A DNA stretch of 64,000 nucleotides from Cytophagaceae bacterium (GCA_006969745.1 CP030886.1:1076001-1140000), one strand, 5' to 3'; shown: positions 44,897-53,467, counted from the first letter of the stretch. The notes: generated by a model not told the origin, from the sequence alone. Numbers and translations: made by a program.

Positions 44897-45392
44897 AAAA
44901 CAATTTATCTCAGGATTAGGATTGGCTAGTGCCGGTCTTATTGTAGCTCCAAATACGATTTTGGGACAAGAAAAACCTGCATCCTACCAAAAAGATGTTG
45001 TATCCTCATTTGTGGGTGCCGGGCATAGTAATCTGAATAAGGTAAAAGAACTTCTAGAGGAATTTCCCAACCTTATTTACAGCTCATGGGACTGGGGCGG
45101 TGGAGATTTTGAAACAGCCATTGGCGCCGGAGGACATGTGGGACATAAAGAAATGGTCAACTTTCTGATTTCCAAAGGAGCTCGTCCTACTTTACATGTG
45201 CTGACCATGCTAGGAAAAACGGAATTGGTAAAACCAATTTTAGAAACATATCCCAGCTTGGTAAATTCCCTAGGACCTCATGGATTTACATTTCTACATC
45301 ACGCCCAGCGGGGAGGAGAAGATTCTAAAGAGCTTTTGGCATACTTCGAAGAAAAAGGTCAGACACAGACTAAAATAAGCTTATGGGATTAG
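44889..45392 (+). CDS. Secreted ankyrin-repeat protein
   Basis: 167 aa. N-terminus NRKQFISGLGLASAGLIVAP resembles a Tat-type signal though only a single Arg-Lys is present. The rest has ankyrin-like units: FVGAGHSNLNKVKELLEEFPNLI, AIGAGGHVGHKEMVNFLISKGA, MLGKTELVKPILETYPSLV, HGFTFLHHAQRGGEDSKELLAYF. A small binding scaffold outside the cytosol. Stop overlaps the convergent LytTR regulator gene by 4 bp. Confidence 0.8.
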   Translation: MNRKQFISGLGLASAGLIVAPNTILGQEKPASYQKDVVSSFVGAGHSNLNKVKELLEEFPNLIYSSWDWGGGDFETAIGAGGHVGHKEMVNFLISKGARPTLHVLTMLGKTELVKPILETYPSLVNSLGPHGFTFLHHAQRGGEDSKELLAYFEEKGQTQTKISLWD

Positions 45393-46084
45393 CTCTCATT
45401 AGTCTTTAATACCTTCAAAACTGAATCTCTATAGCTACCTCCTATCGGTATTTCTTCTTTCATCACCTCCAGGTACGAAGTAGTATAAGATCTGATTTTG
45501 GACCTTGCCACTATAAAGGATCGATGAACTCGAATAAAATTATCCACAGGTAATATTTCTTCGAGATAACTCAGTTTCTGGTAGCTAATAACCATTCGGT
45601 CTGTCAGGTGGATTTTCACATAATTGCTAAGGCCTTCTATGTAGAGAATTTCATCCAGCACAATCTGGACCATTTTCTTGTCTGCCTTGAGGTAAATAAA
45701 TTGCTCCTCCTCAAAAACAGCTTTTGGAGGCGTATTGATTTTGTGAATCGCTTTCATGAAGCGTTCAATCGAAATAGGCTTAAGCAAATAGTCTATTACA
45801 TTTAGTTCAAACCCTTCTACTGCATAATCACGATAAGCGGTTGTTATTATCACTTTTGGAGGATTATCCAAGTTGGCTAGGAAATTTAATCCGCTCACCA
45901 TAGGCATCTCGATATCCAATAAAATCAAATCAACTTTCCTTTGCTGAAGGATATCATTTGCTTCAATGGCATTGATACAAGTCCCTACCAATTCAAGATT
46001 GGCAATCTGTTCAATGTAGCCGACCAGAATGTCCTGAGCAATTGGCTCATCATCCACCACCAGGCATTTAATTTTTTTACTCAT
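45389..46084 (-). CDS. LytTR-family response regulator
   Basis: 231 aa. Receiver: IKCLVVDDEPIAQDIL (acidic pair), LILLDIEMPMVSGLNFL (phospho-Asp), VIITTAYRDYAVEGFELNVIDYLLKPI (Thr and Lys). LytTR DNA-binding domain from about residue 130: FIYLKADKKMVQIVLDEILYIEGLSNYVKIHL, FIRVHRSFIVARSKI, EIPIGGSYRDSVLKVL. Partner of the sensor kinase encoded directly upstream (4-bp overlap). Confidence 0.93.
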   Translation of the reverse strand: MSKKIKCLVVDDEPIAQDILVGYIEQIANLELVGTCINAIEANDILQQRKVDLILLDIEMPMVSGLNFLANLDNPPKVIITTAYRDYAVEGFELNVIDYLLKPISIERFMKAIHKINTPPKAVFEEEQFIYLKADKKMVQIVLDEILYIEGLSNYVKIHLTDRMVISYQKLSYLEEILPVDNFIRVHRSFIVARSKIRSYTTSYLEVMKEEIPIGGSYRDSVLKVLKTNES

Positions 46085-47094
46085 AGCTTAATTACTAATG
46101 AAACCCTGTAGCCATTATCCATTCTTCCATAGGTCAATTCGTGTTTTGAAGGATATAAGAGCTCCAGTCTTCGCTTTACATTCTCAATTCCTAATCCACC
46201 TTTTATCATCTTTTGATTTGCACCAATGCTATTCTCTACCCTGAAGTTTAACTCATCCTCCTTGACTTCAAGATAAACATTGATCCAAGCACCTGACGAT
46301 GATGTGTTCACTCCATGTTTAAACGCATTTTCAATAAACGGGAGAAATAAAAGTGGTGGAATATGCACTTGATCTAGAACTCCGACAACATCCATATTGC
46401 AGATAAATCTCCCTTCAAATCGCACCTCCTCCAGCTCAATGTAGTTTTTTATATAGTTGATTTCTTTTTCAAGCGTGACCTCATTTTGAGTAGTATCATA
46501 GAGCATGTAGCTCATGAGTTCCGAAAGTTTCATCACTACTTCGGCAGTTTGTTCCGATTTTGTAAGCGCCAGTCCGTACAAATTATTAAGCGTATTGAAG
46601 AAGAAATGTGGGTTGATTTGATTTTTCAAATACAAAAGTTCCGCTTTGGTTCGCTCTTCGGCTATTTGTGCCAATTTTTTTTGAGATTCAATTAACCTAT
46701 AGACCACTGTGATTCCGATAAGAAAAATCATGGGAGAAGTAATAATCATCGCAGCTTGCACAAATTTGTACAGCTGCCAAAAACTCCCTTGGTCCCAGCC
46801 CGGAAATATCAACTCGTTTATATACTGATACATCACAAACCGGTGAAAAATGGCAGCCAGCAATATTGAAATAAACGTCTTGAATAGGTAATTACCAATT
46901 TTGCCTCTCAACAAAAATTTGGGCATAAACACGAAGTAATTGAGATAAACGACAATCAGACGAATGGGGAAATATGCCACTTCAATCAAGAATGCCTGTC
47001 GAAAATGATTATTGTAACCACCCTCTACAAAGGTGAAAATGGACATGTAGACAACCCAAAACAAAGCATGCCACAAAAGGGTCTTTTTCTTCAT
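46081..47094 (-). CDS. LytS/YehU-type sensor histidine kinase
   Basis: 337 aa. Four TM helices (HALFWVVYMSIFTFVEG, IRLIVVYLNYFVFMP, YLFKTFISILLAAIF, AAMIITSPMIFLIGITVVYRLI), a short coiled coil, then the His_kinase domain: LLYLKNQINPHFFFNTLNNLYGLAL with the phospho-His, and HATPase with PLLFLPFIENAFKHGV (N-box) and KGGLGIENVKRRLELLYP. Together with the downstream LytTR regulator it forms a standard Bacteroidota pair. Confidence 0.92.
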   Translation of the reverse strand: MKKKTLLWHALFWVVYMSIFTFVEGGYNNHFRQAFLIEVAYFPIRLIVVYLNYFVFMPKFLLRGKIGNYLFKTFISILLAAIFHRFVMYQYINELIFPGWDQGSFWQLYKFVQAAMIITSPMIFLIGITVVYRLIESQKKLAQIAEERTKAELLYLKNQINPHFFFNTLNNLYGLALTKSEQTAEVVMKLSELMSYMLYDTTQNEVTLEKEINYIKNYIELEEVRFEGRFICNMDVVGVLDQVHIPPLLFLPFIENAFKHGVNTSSSGAWINVYLEVKEDELNFRVENSIGANQKMIKGGLGIENVKRRLELLYPSKHELTYGRMDNGYRVSLVIKL

Positions 47095-47226
47095 CTATTT
47101 TAAAGATAGTTTTTAGCTATTAAATCGGAATTCTAATTGGCGCCATTGGCACTTCTGAAATATTGATTGGCATATTGAAAACTGAGGCTGGCACAATTAA
47201 TCTTAAAATCAACATAAATTAGCTAC

Positions 47227-47946
47227 ATGAAAAAATTATTTATTCTTCTTGCTGTATTATTGGCGACACAGCTGTCAGCTCAAGATCAACTGTACAAAGT
47301 AACATTACTTAGAGCCAAGCCAGGTGAACTGCTCAACTTAATTGAAGTCATCAAAAAAGACATTTCAAACTACTCTGACTACACCTCAAACAAGCCGTAT
47401 TTGCTCAGACATAGTCAGGGAGATCATTGGGATTTGATGCTCATCTATCCCATAGACAACTTGGAAGAATATTTTTCGGAAGACAAGAGTAGTCGGAGAA
47501 AAAGGAGCCAGTCACTAGAAAAATCTGTTGGTGATTCCTTTTTTGATATAGTCTCCTATCAGGAAGAAGCCATCGTCAATGGACCAACAATCAACAAATT
47601 TGCAGAAGCATTTGAGAAGTATAAGCTCTTCCACATCGAAATATTTACCTCTCTGGCTGGCAAGCAAGCGGAGTTGGTAAAACAACGGCAATCAGAAAAC
47701 AAATTCTACGTATTGATAAATCATCGGCCTAATTTCATCTTCAACAGGGTATTTGGTCCAAGCTGGGACAACTTTACCATTGGCTTTTACGAAGACATGC
47801 ATGACTTTGCAGGGCCGGAAATTGCATTCGAAGAAGAGGATAAAGCTGCAAAAGCTGCCGGGTTTGAGGGAGTGAACTATATCGGAAGTTATTTGCGTTC
47901 ACTCATTGCCGAGCACCACGACACACTGGCCTGGAAAGTTGACTAA
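47227..47946 (+). CDS. Secreted two-lobed ABM/Dabb-like protein
   Basis: 239 aa with signal peptide (LFILLAVLLATQLSAQ). Two ferredoxin-like lobes can be traced: YKVTLLRAKPGELLNLIEVIKKD to HWDLMLIYPIDNLEEYF, and LFHIEIFTSLAGKQAELVKQRQ to DNFTIGFYEDMHDF, resembling tandem dimeric-alpha-beta-barrel (ABM/Dabb/NIPSNAP-like) domains. The domain call is tentative; no catalytic residues recognised. The OsmC gene follows 11 bp later. Confidence 0.6.
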   Translation: MKKLFILLAVLLATQLSAQDQLYKVTLLRAKPGELLNLIEVIKKDISNYSDYTSNKPYLLRHSQGDHWDLMLIYPIDNLEEYFSEDKSSRRKRSQSLEKSVGDSFFDIVSYQEEAIVNGPTINKFAEAFEKYKLFHIEIFTSLAGKQAELVKQRQSENKFYVLINHRPNFIFNRVFGPSWDNFTIGFYEDMHDFAGPEIAFEEEDKAAKAAGFEGVNYIGSYLRSLIAEHHDTLAWKVD

Positions 47947-47957
47947 AATCAAATAGA

Positions 47958-48362
47958 ATGAAAATAGACCTTAACTATACTGGGGACGAAGAATTCACCT
48001 CGACCAACATAAATGGAAATAAGGTTGAAATTGATATGCGAGCGGCAGATCAAAAGCAACATCAATCTCCGACTGAACTATTGCTTTCTGCAGTAGGTGC
48101 CTGCGCCGCAGTGGAAATTGTTTCTATGGTTAAAAAAAGGAGAAAAACGTTTGTGGATCTCAACGCAGTAATAAGCGGAGAACGAAGAGATGAACACCCC
48201 AGGGGATTTACTAAGATTCATCTGAAGTACATCATTACCTCTCCCGATCTTACGGATGAAGAAGCCGAAAGAATTGTAGATCTTGCCACAACTAAGTACT
48301 GTTCGGTAGCAGGCTCATTGAGTGCGGAACAAACACACTCATTTGAGATAAAAAGAAATTAG
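47958..48362 (+). CDS. OsmC-family peroxidase-like protein
   Basis: 134 aa. The OsmC/YhfA pattern is clear: PTELLLSAVGACAAVEIVSMVKKRRK with the first conserved Cys (GAC), and a C-terminal ATTKYCSVAGSLS with the second Cys, which together reduce organic hydroperoxides. FTKIHLKYIITSPDLTDEEAERIVD links them. Cytosolic. Stop overlaps the convergent CheC-like gene by 4 bp. Confidence 0.88.
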   Translation: MKIDLNYTGDEEFTSTNINGNKVEIDMRAADQKQHQSPTELLLSAVGACAAVEIVSMVKKRRKTFVDLNAVISGERRDEHPRGFTKIHLKYIITSPDLTDEEAERIVDLATTKYCSVAGSLSAEQTHSFEIKRN

Positions 48363-48961
48363 CCTTCGATCATCTTGTTTAATACACCCGTAAGCTTATC
48401 GAAAGATCCCATTTCGTACATGATTAAGATATCGCCACTAATGTTTTTGCCGCGTATGGTAAAATTTGTGTGACAAACCAGCACTTGATTATACCTGTCT
48501 TTATCGAGCTGGCTATAGATCCCTTTCACATCTCCCTGGTAACTTTTTGGCATATGATAGTCCAAGGGAGCATCCAAAATATTTCCAAATGAACCCATAA
48601 TTGCATTGAGGATGATATTGCCAACCTCAATCATCAATCCATCTTTCATCTCAGCAATTGCACTTGAATCCGGATCTTCATGAATGAGTAAAGATGCCAG
48701 CTGCTTGGAACTATCTCCGGACAAAATAACGTTGGCACTGCCCTCATATTCGCCTGAAAATCTCATCTCCACAGAATGAACGCTATCGCCTCCTCCTAGC
48801 TTCTCAATCTCCGACAGTACATCATCAAAGGAAATTACATTCACATAAGGAACATTGAGTAAAATCTCACCATCAATCATTTGACTAAGCGAGGCAGATC
48901 CTTTGCCAACTCCTATATTTATGATCTCTGTTATAGTATCTATTTGTTTTGCACTTAACAT
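48359..48961 (-). CDS. CheC-like phosphatase
   Basis: 200 aa. Two copies of the CheC phosphatase helix are visible: ITEIINIGVGKGSASLSQMIDGEI (E-x-x-N) near residue 12 and GLMIEVGNIILNAIMGSFGN (E-x-x-N) near residue 110. Strands between follow the CheC/FliY fold (VHSVEMRFSGEYEGSANVILS; ISGDILIMYEM). CheC removes phosphate from CheY-P. It lies 11 bp downstream of a CheY-like gene and likely acts on that protein; no other chemotaxis or flagellar gene is in the window. Confidence 0.85.
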   Translation of the reverse strand: MLSAKQIDTITEIINIGVGKGSASLSQMIDGEILLNVPYVNVISFDDVLSEIEKLGGGDSVHSVEMRFSGEYEGSANVILSGDSSKQLASLLIHEDPDSSAIAEMKDGLMIEVGNIILNAIMGSFGNILDAPLDYHMPKSYQGDVKGIYSQLDKDRYNQVLVCHTNFTIRGKNISGDILIMYEMGSFDKLTGVLNKMIEG

Positions 48962-48972
48962 ATCTGATTCGC

Positions 48973-49332
48973 TTACTTGAAAATGTTATTAAGGATTGAA
49001 ATCAACTCGTCTTTAGAAACAACTTTATTCATAAAAGCCGTAGCACCAAGTTCAAGACTTTCTTCTCTTCTAGCCTTTTGAATATCTGCTGTAATTACTA
49101 CTACAGGAATTTTATTTCCTCTGTTTTGAAGTTCAGTCAGTACTTCTATACCTGACATCCCTCCCATTAGCAAATCGAGAAATATACAATCATAGGAGTC
49201 ATTCAATTTTTCCAAAAGTTCTTCCCCGGAGGAGACCGCATCTGATTCATATCCGAGTTCCTTGGTAATATCTTGCAGGGTTTTACGCTGAAAGAATGAG
49301 TCATCCGCTATTATTATTTTTCTCATTTGCAT
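48973..49332 (-). CDS. CheY-like single-domain response regulator
   Basis: 119 aa receiver only: KIIIADDSFFQRKTL (acidic pair), DCIFLDLLMGGMSGIEVL (phospho-Asp), PVVVITADIQ (Thr), ATAFMNKVVSKDELI (Lys). No output domain. Encoded between the PAS-type kinase (10-bp overlap) and the CheC-like phosphatase, forming a kinase-receiver-phosphatase module. Confidence 0.92.
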   Translation of the reverse strand: MQMRKIIIADDSFFQRKTLQDITKELGYESDAVSSGEELLEKLNDSYDCIFLDLLMGGMSGIEVLTELQNRGNKIPVVVITADIQKARREESLELGATAFMNKVVSKDELISILNNIFK

Positions 49333-50348
49333 TTCTTTAAAATCAGTTCAACTTCAGTCCCTTTCATTTCTTCACTTTTTACTTTAATATCTCCGTCATG
49401 CAGCTTCATAATCTGACGGACAATAGACATACCCAATCCATGTGTTGGCTCCCCATTAAGGCCATTTCTCTTTGCCTCTCCGAATTTGATGAACAAATTG
49501 TCCAATATTTTTTTACTCATGCCTATGCCCTGATCACGTATGTTTAAGACTATTGAACCGCTCTTTTCCGCTAAAATGAATTTAATGGTCGTGCCTTCTT
49601 TGCTAAATTTCACGGAGTTTGTCACCACATTGTCAAGGGCTCGAGTCAATTTTGACTCATTGATTAATGCGGACGCATCGGTACGAGATTCAAATTGCAC
49701 CTGAATCCTCTTCTTCAGAGTTAACAGCCTATGAGTATCTAGATAATGCTGGATAAAATCCTTAACGACAATTTCTTCAGTTTTTAATACATACTCCTTG
49801 GATTCAATCTTAGCCAATTCCATTATTTCGCTGGCGAGATTCAACGCTTTGTCCGCACTGAACTTTATCATATCCAGATAGGTAGTTAATTCTTCTTTAT
49901 CTATGGTAGCATCCGTTTTGATGGAGTGCTGCATCAGATTGACAACACCCAGAACTGACCCCAATGGAGAGCGAAAATCATGGGCAGCGTTTTGTAGATA
50001 CAGAATAGAGTTATCCTTTTCAGGCAGTACCACCCACATACCCTTAATCTCATTCTTTTTTTTAGTCGCGCAGCATTTTAAGGTCACCTTCTTTCCTTGG
50101 TAATTGACAAGTATGAATGTTTCGGAAAAACCTTCACCTATTGACTCATGAAATTTCTTGAGTGATTCGACTTGACTTTTATCAACAAAATCTAAGATTA
50201 AGAAGTCGCCTTTTTGTAAAAAGAAATCTTCGCTGCGTTCCGTAATACATACCTTTTCCAGTTCATTCCAGGTAATGCTGGCATGCGAAACGGTGGACTC
50301 GAAAAGCTGAAGTCTCTCGTGTAAATCCTCCTCGTTTGTTACACTCAT
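49323..50348 (-). CDS. Cytosolic PAS-type histidine kinase
   Basis: About 341 aa from the ATG at 50348 (MSVTNEEDLHERLQLFE); an in-frame start at 50381 is possible. An N-terminal PAS-like domain (FLILDFVDKSQVESLKKFHESIG, GKKVTLKCCATKKKNEIKGMWVV) precedes HisKA with LQNAAHDFRSPLGSVLGVV and HATPase with LTRALDNVVTNSVKF, LNIRDQGIGMSKK and THGLGMSIVRQIM. No TM helix, so it senses an internal signal. It begins the module with CheY-like and CheC-like genes. Confidence 0.87.
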   Translation of the reverse strand: MSVTNEEDLHERLQLFESTVSHASITWNELEKVCITERSEDFFLQKGDFLILDFVDKSQVESLKKFHESIGEGFSETFILVNYQGKKVTLKCCATKKKNEIKGMWVVLPEKDNSILYLQNAAHDFRSPLGSVLGVVNLMQHSIKTDATIDKEELTTYLDMIKFSADKALNLASEIMELAKIESKEYVLKTEEIVVKDFIQHYLDTHRLLTLKKRIQVQFESRTDASALINESKLTRALDNVVTNSVKFSKEGTTIKFILAEKSGSIVLNIRDQGIGMSKKILDNLFIKFGEAKRNGLNGEPTHGLGMSIVRQIMKLHDGDIKVKSEEMKGTEVELILKKCK

Positions 50349-50418
50349 CAGGCTGCGGTTACATATGCAAGATAATTCCAATTATTTTAGTGCCCTTAAG
50401 TACCCAATCAGTTAGACT

Positions 50419-51372
50419 ATGGAATCAACGCTAAAGGTAGCCTTGGCACAAATTGCGCCGATATGGCTCAATCGTGAAAAAACACTAAATAAAATCATAG
50501 AATGGACGAATAATGCCGCAAAACAAAAAGCCAAGCTGATCGTATTCGGAGAAGCCTTGCTCCCTGGCTATCCGTTTTGGCTAGATCGATTGAATGGATC
50601 AGAATTCAATTCCCCTTTACATAAGGAAATTCACGCGCATTATTTGGATCAAGCTGTATGCATCGAAGAAGACCATCTTAAATCTTTGTGCGAGGCGGCG
50701 CGCACAAATAAGATCGCAATCTATCTGGGGATTATGGAACGGCCACTAGATAGAGGCGGTCATAGCTTGTATTGCTCAATGGTTTATATCAATGAAGGAG
50801 GAGATGTCAAATCGGTCCATAGAAAACTCATGCCCACTTACGAAGAGCGACTCTCCTGGAGTCCAGGTGATGGTAATGGTTTGGTCACTCATAAATTGCC
50901 CCCATTCACTGTAGGTGGACTTAACTGCTGGGAAAATTGGATGCCTTTGGCGCGAGCAGCCATGTATGCCCAGGGTGAAGATCTTCACGTTTCCATTTGG
51001 CCAGGTAATAAAAGAAATACCGAAATGCTACTACCCGTAATAGCCCAGGAGGCTCGTTCGTACGTTTTAGGTGTATCAGGAATATTTCGCCCTGAAGACA
51101 TCCCTTCAGACTTCCCATTCGCTGACAAAATGAAAGAAGCAACAACGAATACGCTCGCCAACGGAGGTTCATGTATTGCCTCCCCCGATGGCTCATGGTT
51201 GGTAGAACCGGTTGTGAATGAAGAGAAGCTAATTATTGCTGATTTAGATCATAAAAAAGTAAGAGAAGAGCGTCAAAATTTCGATCCATCAGGGCATTAC
51301 TCCAGACCCGATGTACTCAGCTTAAACGTTAATAAGGAAAGACAATCTGTATTGCATGATTCAAAGAGCTAG
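50419..51372 (+). CDS. Carbon-nitrogen hydrolase (nitrilase family)
   Basis: 317 aa. Catalytic triad in place: Glu in KLIVFGEALLPGYPFW (near residue 46), Lys in VKSVHRKLMPTYEERLSW (near 135), Cys in VGGLNCWENWMPLARAA (near 170). The G-E-x-x-x-P-G-Y-P and N-C-W-E-N-x-x-P patterns match the nitrilase/cyanide hydratase branch rather than amidases. It would convert nitriles to acids plus ammonia. The 3' end overlaps the next gene by 17 bp. Confidence 0.9.
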   Translation: MESTLKVALAQIAPIWLNREKTLNKIIEWTNNAAKQKAKLIVFGEALLPGYPFWLDRLNGSEFNSPLHKEIHAHYLDQAVCIEEDHLKSLCEAARTNKIAIYLGIMERPLDRGGHSLYCSMVYINEGGDVKSVHRKLMPTYEERLSWSPGDGNGLVTHKLPPFTVGGLNCWENWMPLARAAMYAQGEDLHVSIWPGNKRNTEMLLPVIAQEARSYVLGVSGIFRPEDIPSDFPFADKMKEATTNTLANGGSCIASPDGSWLVEPVVNEEKLIIADLDHKKVREERQNFDPSGHYSRPDVLSLNVNKERQSVLHDSKS

Positions 51373-52219
51373 GCTTCTAATTCTGCTCATCGCCCCACTG
51401 CTTACATTTGCTCAGTCTCCAGAAGAAGATCTGGTTAGAACTAAAGCGGCACTGGACTGGCTCGAGAGCAAACTCAATTATCTCTATTACGATAATGCGA
51501 GTGATCGTTGGTGGAAAAATACCTTCTACGCCAACGAGAAAAATGAAATCACAATCAAACACATAGTATCTGATCGTCCAAACACAGCTAATATTAGAGA
51601 CAAAACATATACCATTCGCAAGTTTAGAATTGAGGATATCAATCCGAAAAGTTTAAAAATAACTGACATTAAAGAGTCTAGAGGTCGTGTAGTCAAAGGT
51701 CAAATGCTGGAGTTACGCACCTATGGATTTCAAGATTTAATTCATAAATCCATTAACAATAGAAGGGCTAGCAGCACTTCTTTTCTATTCCTTTCTTTTC
51801 CGGAAACACTCGTAGATAGTCTCTCTAATTATGCTGAGATAGTAAAAGAGAAATTAGAAGAGGCAATTTTGGCTAGTATTCAGATTTATCCTAAAAATGA
51901 TGATTCTGATATAGCCACAATCCTAAAAGTACTATCCGGTGATCATAAAACGGAGGATGGAAAGCAATGGAAAGCTGAGTCGGTAGAATCAAACATTTTA
52001 AAAATTGATCGTGGTAATCGCTTAATCGAGTACTTTGGATATGATCCAAGCGCACAATCTTTTTACATGATTTCAATCTCAAATGGAGGAGTTAAAAAGC
52101 AGAATCTTCTATTTGAATCTAACGATAGATTAAAAATATCAAGCAAGGAAGGAGTGAGCATTGTAGTAGATACTCCCAATTCATTCATCATAAATGATGA
52201 GGCCTACTTCAGGCAATAA
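51356..52219 (+). CDS. Secreted protein sharing the repeat unit of the 6510-8195 protein
   Basis: 287 aa with signal peptide (LLILLIAPLLTFAQ). Residues about 30-170 align with one unit of the four-repeat protein: ALDWLESKLNYL (opening helix), YTIRKFRIEDINPKSLKI (the F-x-x-x-DINP-S-L-K strand, compare FNFTDINPKSIQY), and a closing helix YAEIVKEKLEEAI. The remaining 115 residues are different beta-rich sequence (KIDRGNRLIEYFGYDPS). Function unknown. Overlaps the nitrilase gene by 17 bp and the convergent LytTR gene by 11 bp. Confidence 0.72.
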   Translation: MIQRARLLILLIAPLLTFAQSPEEDLVRTKAALDWLESKLNYLYYDNASDRWWKNTFYANEKNEITIKHIVSDRPNTANIRDKTYTIRKFRIEDINPKSLKITDIKESRGRVVKGQMLELRTYGFQDLIHKSINNRRASSTSFLFLSFPETLVDSLSNYAEIVKEKLEEAILASIQIYPKNDDSDIATILKVLSGDHKTEDGKQWKAESVESNILKIDRGNRLIEYFGYDPSAQSFYMISISNGGVKKQNLLFESNDRLKISSKEGVSIVVDTPNSFIINDEAYFRQ

Positions 52220-52970
52220 TATTTTGACGAAGAAATTCGACAGTTGCCTTTTTATACTTCCTTCCAATTGGAATTTGGCTATTCTGAACGCTAATAGCCT
52301 CGCTATTATATCCAGAGACATGATTCTTATTCACAATAAAAGATCTATGAATCCGAATAAAGGAGCTTGGCAATCGATCTTCCAGGCTGCTTATCTTTTC
52401 TTTGGTCATATGCCTTTCTGCTTGAGAATGAATTTCTACATAATCTCCGCGACTTTCTACAAACAAGATCTTGTCCAGAGGAAGTAAAACTTGCTTCCTA
52501 TTCGATCGGATCTCAAGCTCCTTTCGTTGTTCTAACTCAATCTCATTTTTCATCTGATCAATTTCTCTAGCCCTTTCCTTCAATTTGCGAACAGATAAAA
52601 TCAAGCCTTCCACCAAAACAACCAAATAAAGAATGACTGTCAAGAGATAAATATCACTTGCAATTTTGCCTAGGTTTTCGATTTGGTAGTCCGCAAGAAT
52701 GGCAAAAGCAAGTATCATAACCAGCAATTCCAAGTAGATTGATACTATTAACATATACATGAAATAGAGATAGAATTTCATCTTACGCCCTTGGAGAAGA
52801 AACCGTGGCACCAGCAATCGATTAAAGAAGAAGGATGTAGAAATCACCACTGGCATGAGTATCGTTACGAAATAAAATGAAATGACCCAGCTTTCAAGCG
52901 ACGAGCTAAACAGGAGGGTCAGAATAGTCCAGGTAATAGTCCAGAAAATGAATTCTCTTTTAGGTATCAT
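52209..52970 (-). CDS. Membrane-bound LytTR transcription regulator
   Basis: 253 aa. Four TM helices in the first 130 residues (FIFWTITWTILTLLFSSS, VISFYFVTILMPVVIST, FYLYFMYMLIVSIYLELL, IYLLTVILYLVVLVEGLIL), a charged linker (ERAREIDQMKNEIELEQRK), then LytTR: KQVLLPLDKILFVESRGDYVEI, RLPSSFIRIHRSFIVNKNHV, SQIPIGRKYKKATVEFL. Sensor and DNA-binding parts are in one chain with no receiver. Divergent from the mini-ExbB gene across 135 bp, a natural target region. Confidence 0.88.
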   Translation of the reverse strand: MIPKREFIFWTITWTILTLLFSSSLESWVISFYFVTILMPVVISTSFFFNRLLVPRFLLQGRKMKFYLYFMYMLIVSIYLELLVMILAFAILADYQIENLGKIASDIYLLTVILYLVVLVEGLILSVRKLKERAREIDQMKNEIELEQRKELEIRSNRKQVLLPLDKILFVESRGDYVEIHSQAERHMTKEKISSLEDRLPSSFIRIHRSFIVNKNHVSGYNSEAISVQNSQIPIGRKYKKATVEFLRQNIIA

Positions 52971-53105
52971 GGAGTCGAAGATGATCCTTTTTATGCAAAT
53001 TTGATGGAAAAGTAGATAAACGACAGCTTTTGGAATGGATATGACCTTTCATTTGATATGCGATCACAGCTTGCTTTGCCAGCATGTTAAACAAAATGAA
53101 AAATT

Positions 53106-53438
53106 ATGATTGAATTATTTCAAATGGGAGGCATGCTATTCATGAGCATACTCACAATCGAGCTCAGTGTCATTATCTTCCTTGTATTAAAGGCATTCTT
53201 GAATAAGGACCCTAAATCCTCTAATATCAGATCAGTAGGACTTTTAGCTGCTATAACAGGTGTTCTTGGTCAGCTAATAGGCTTGTTTCAAGCATTTGAT
53301 GTCATCTCACAAGTAGGAACCGTATCACCCGCATTGCTAGCAGGAGGTTTAAAAGTATCGATGATTACTACCATTTATGGCGTCATCATTTATATGATTG
53401 CAATTGTGTTGACATTGATTTTAAAAATGAAGAAATGA
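53106..53438 (+). CDS. Miniature MotA/TolQ/ExbB-family membrane protein
   Basis: 110 aa with three TM helices. TM1 FMSILTIELSVIIFLVLKAFL is followed by only about 20 polar residues before GLLAAITGVLGQLIGLFQAFDVI and ALLAGGLKVSMITTIYGVIIYMIAIVL, which match TM2 and TM3 of TolQ/ExbB (L-G-x-x-x-G-x-x-x-A-F, then A-x-G-x-x-x-x-x-x-T-x-x-G). The large cytoplasmic loop of full-length relatives is missing, and no ExbD/TolR/MotB gene is near. A terminator follows. Confidence 0.75.
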   Translation: MIELFQMGGMLFMSILTIELSVIIFLVLKAFLNKDPKSSNIRSVGLLAAITGVLGQLIGLFQAFDVISQVGTVSPALLAGGLKVSMITTIYGVIIYMIAIVLTLILKMKK

Positions 53439-53443
53439 AATAT

Positions 53444-53467
53444 GGCCGGGTTGCCGGCCTTATTATT
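53444..53467 (+). terminator. Intrinsic terminator after the mini-ExbB gene
   Basis: GGCCGG (53444-53449), loop GTTG, CCGGCC (53454-53459), followed by TTATTATT. Short GC-rich perfect stem in an AT-rich setting; tail not a pure T-run. Confidence 0.65.

Noticed and set aside
44889..44970. Twin-arginine signal on the ankyrin protein
   Set aside because: Only a single Arg-Lys pair is seen, not the RR consensus; export is likely but the Tat route is not supported.
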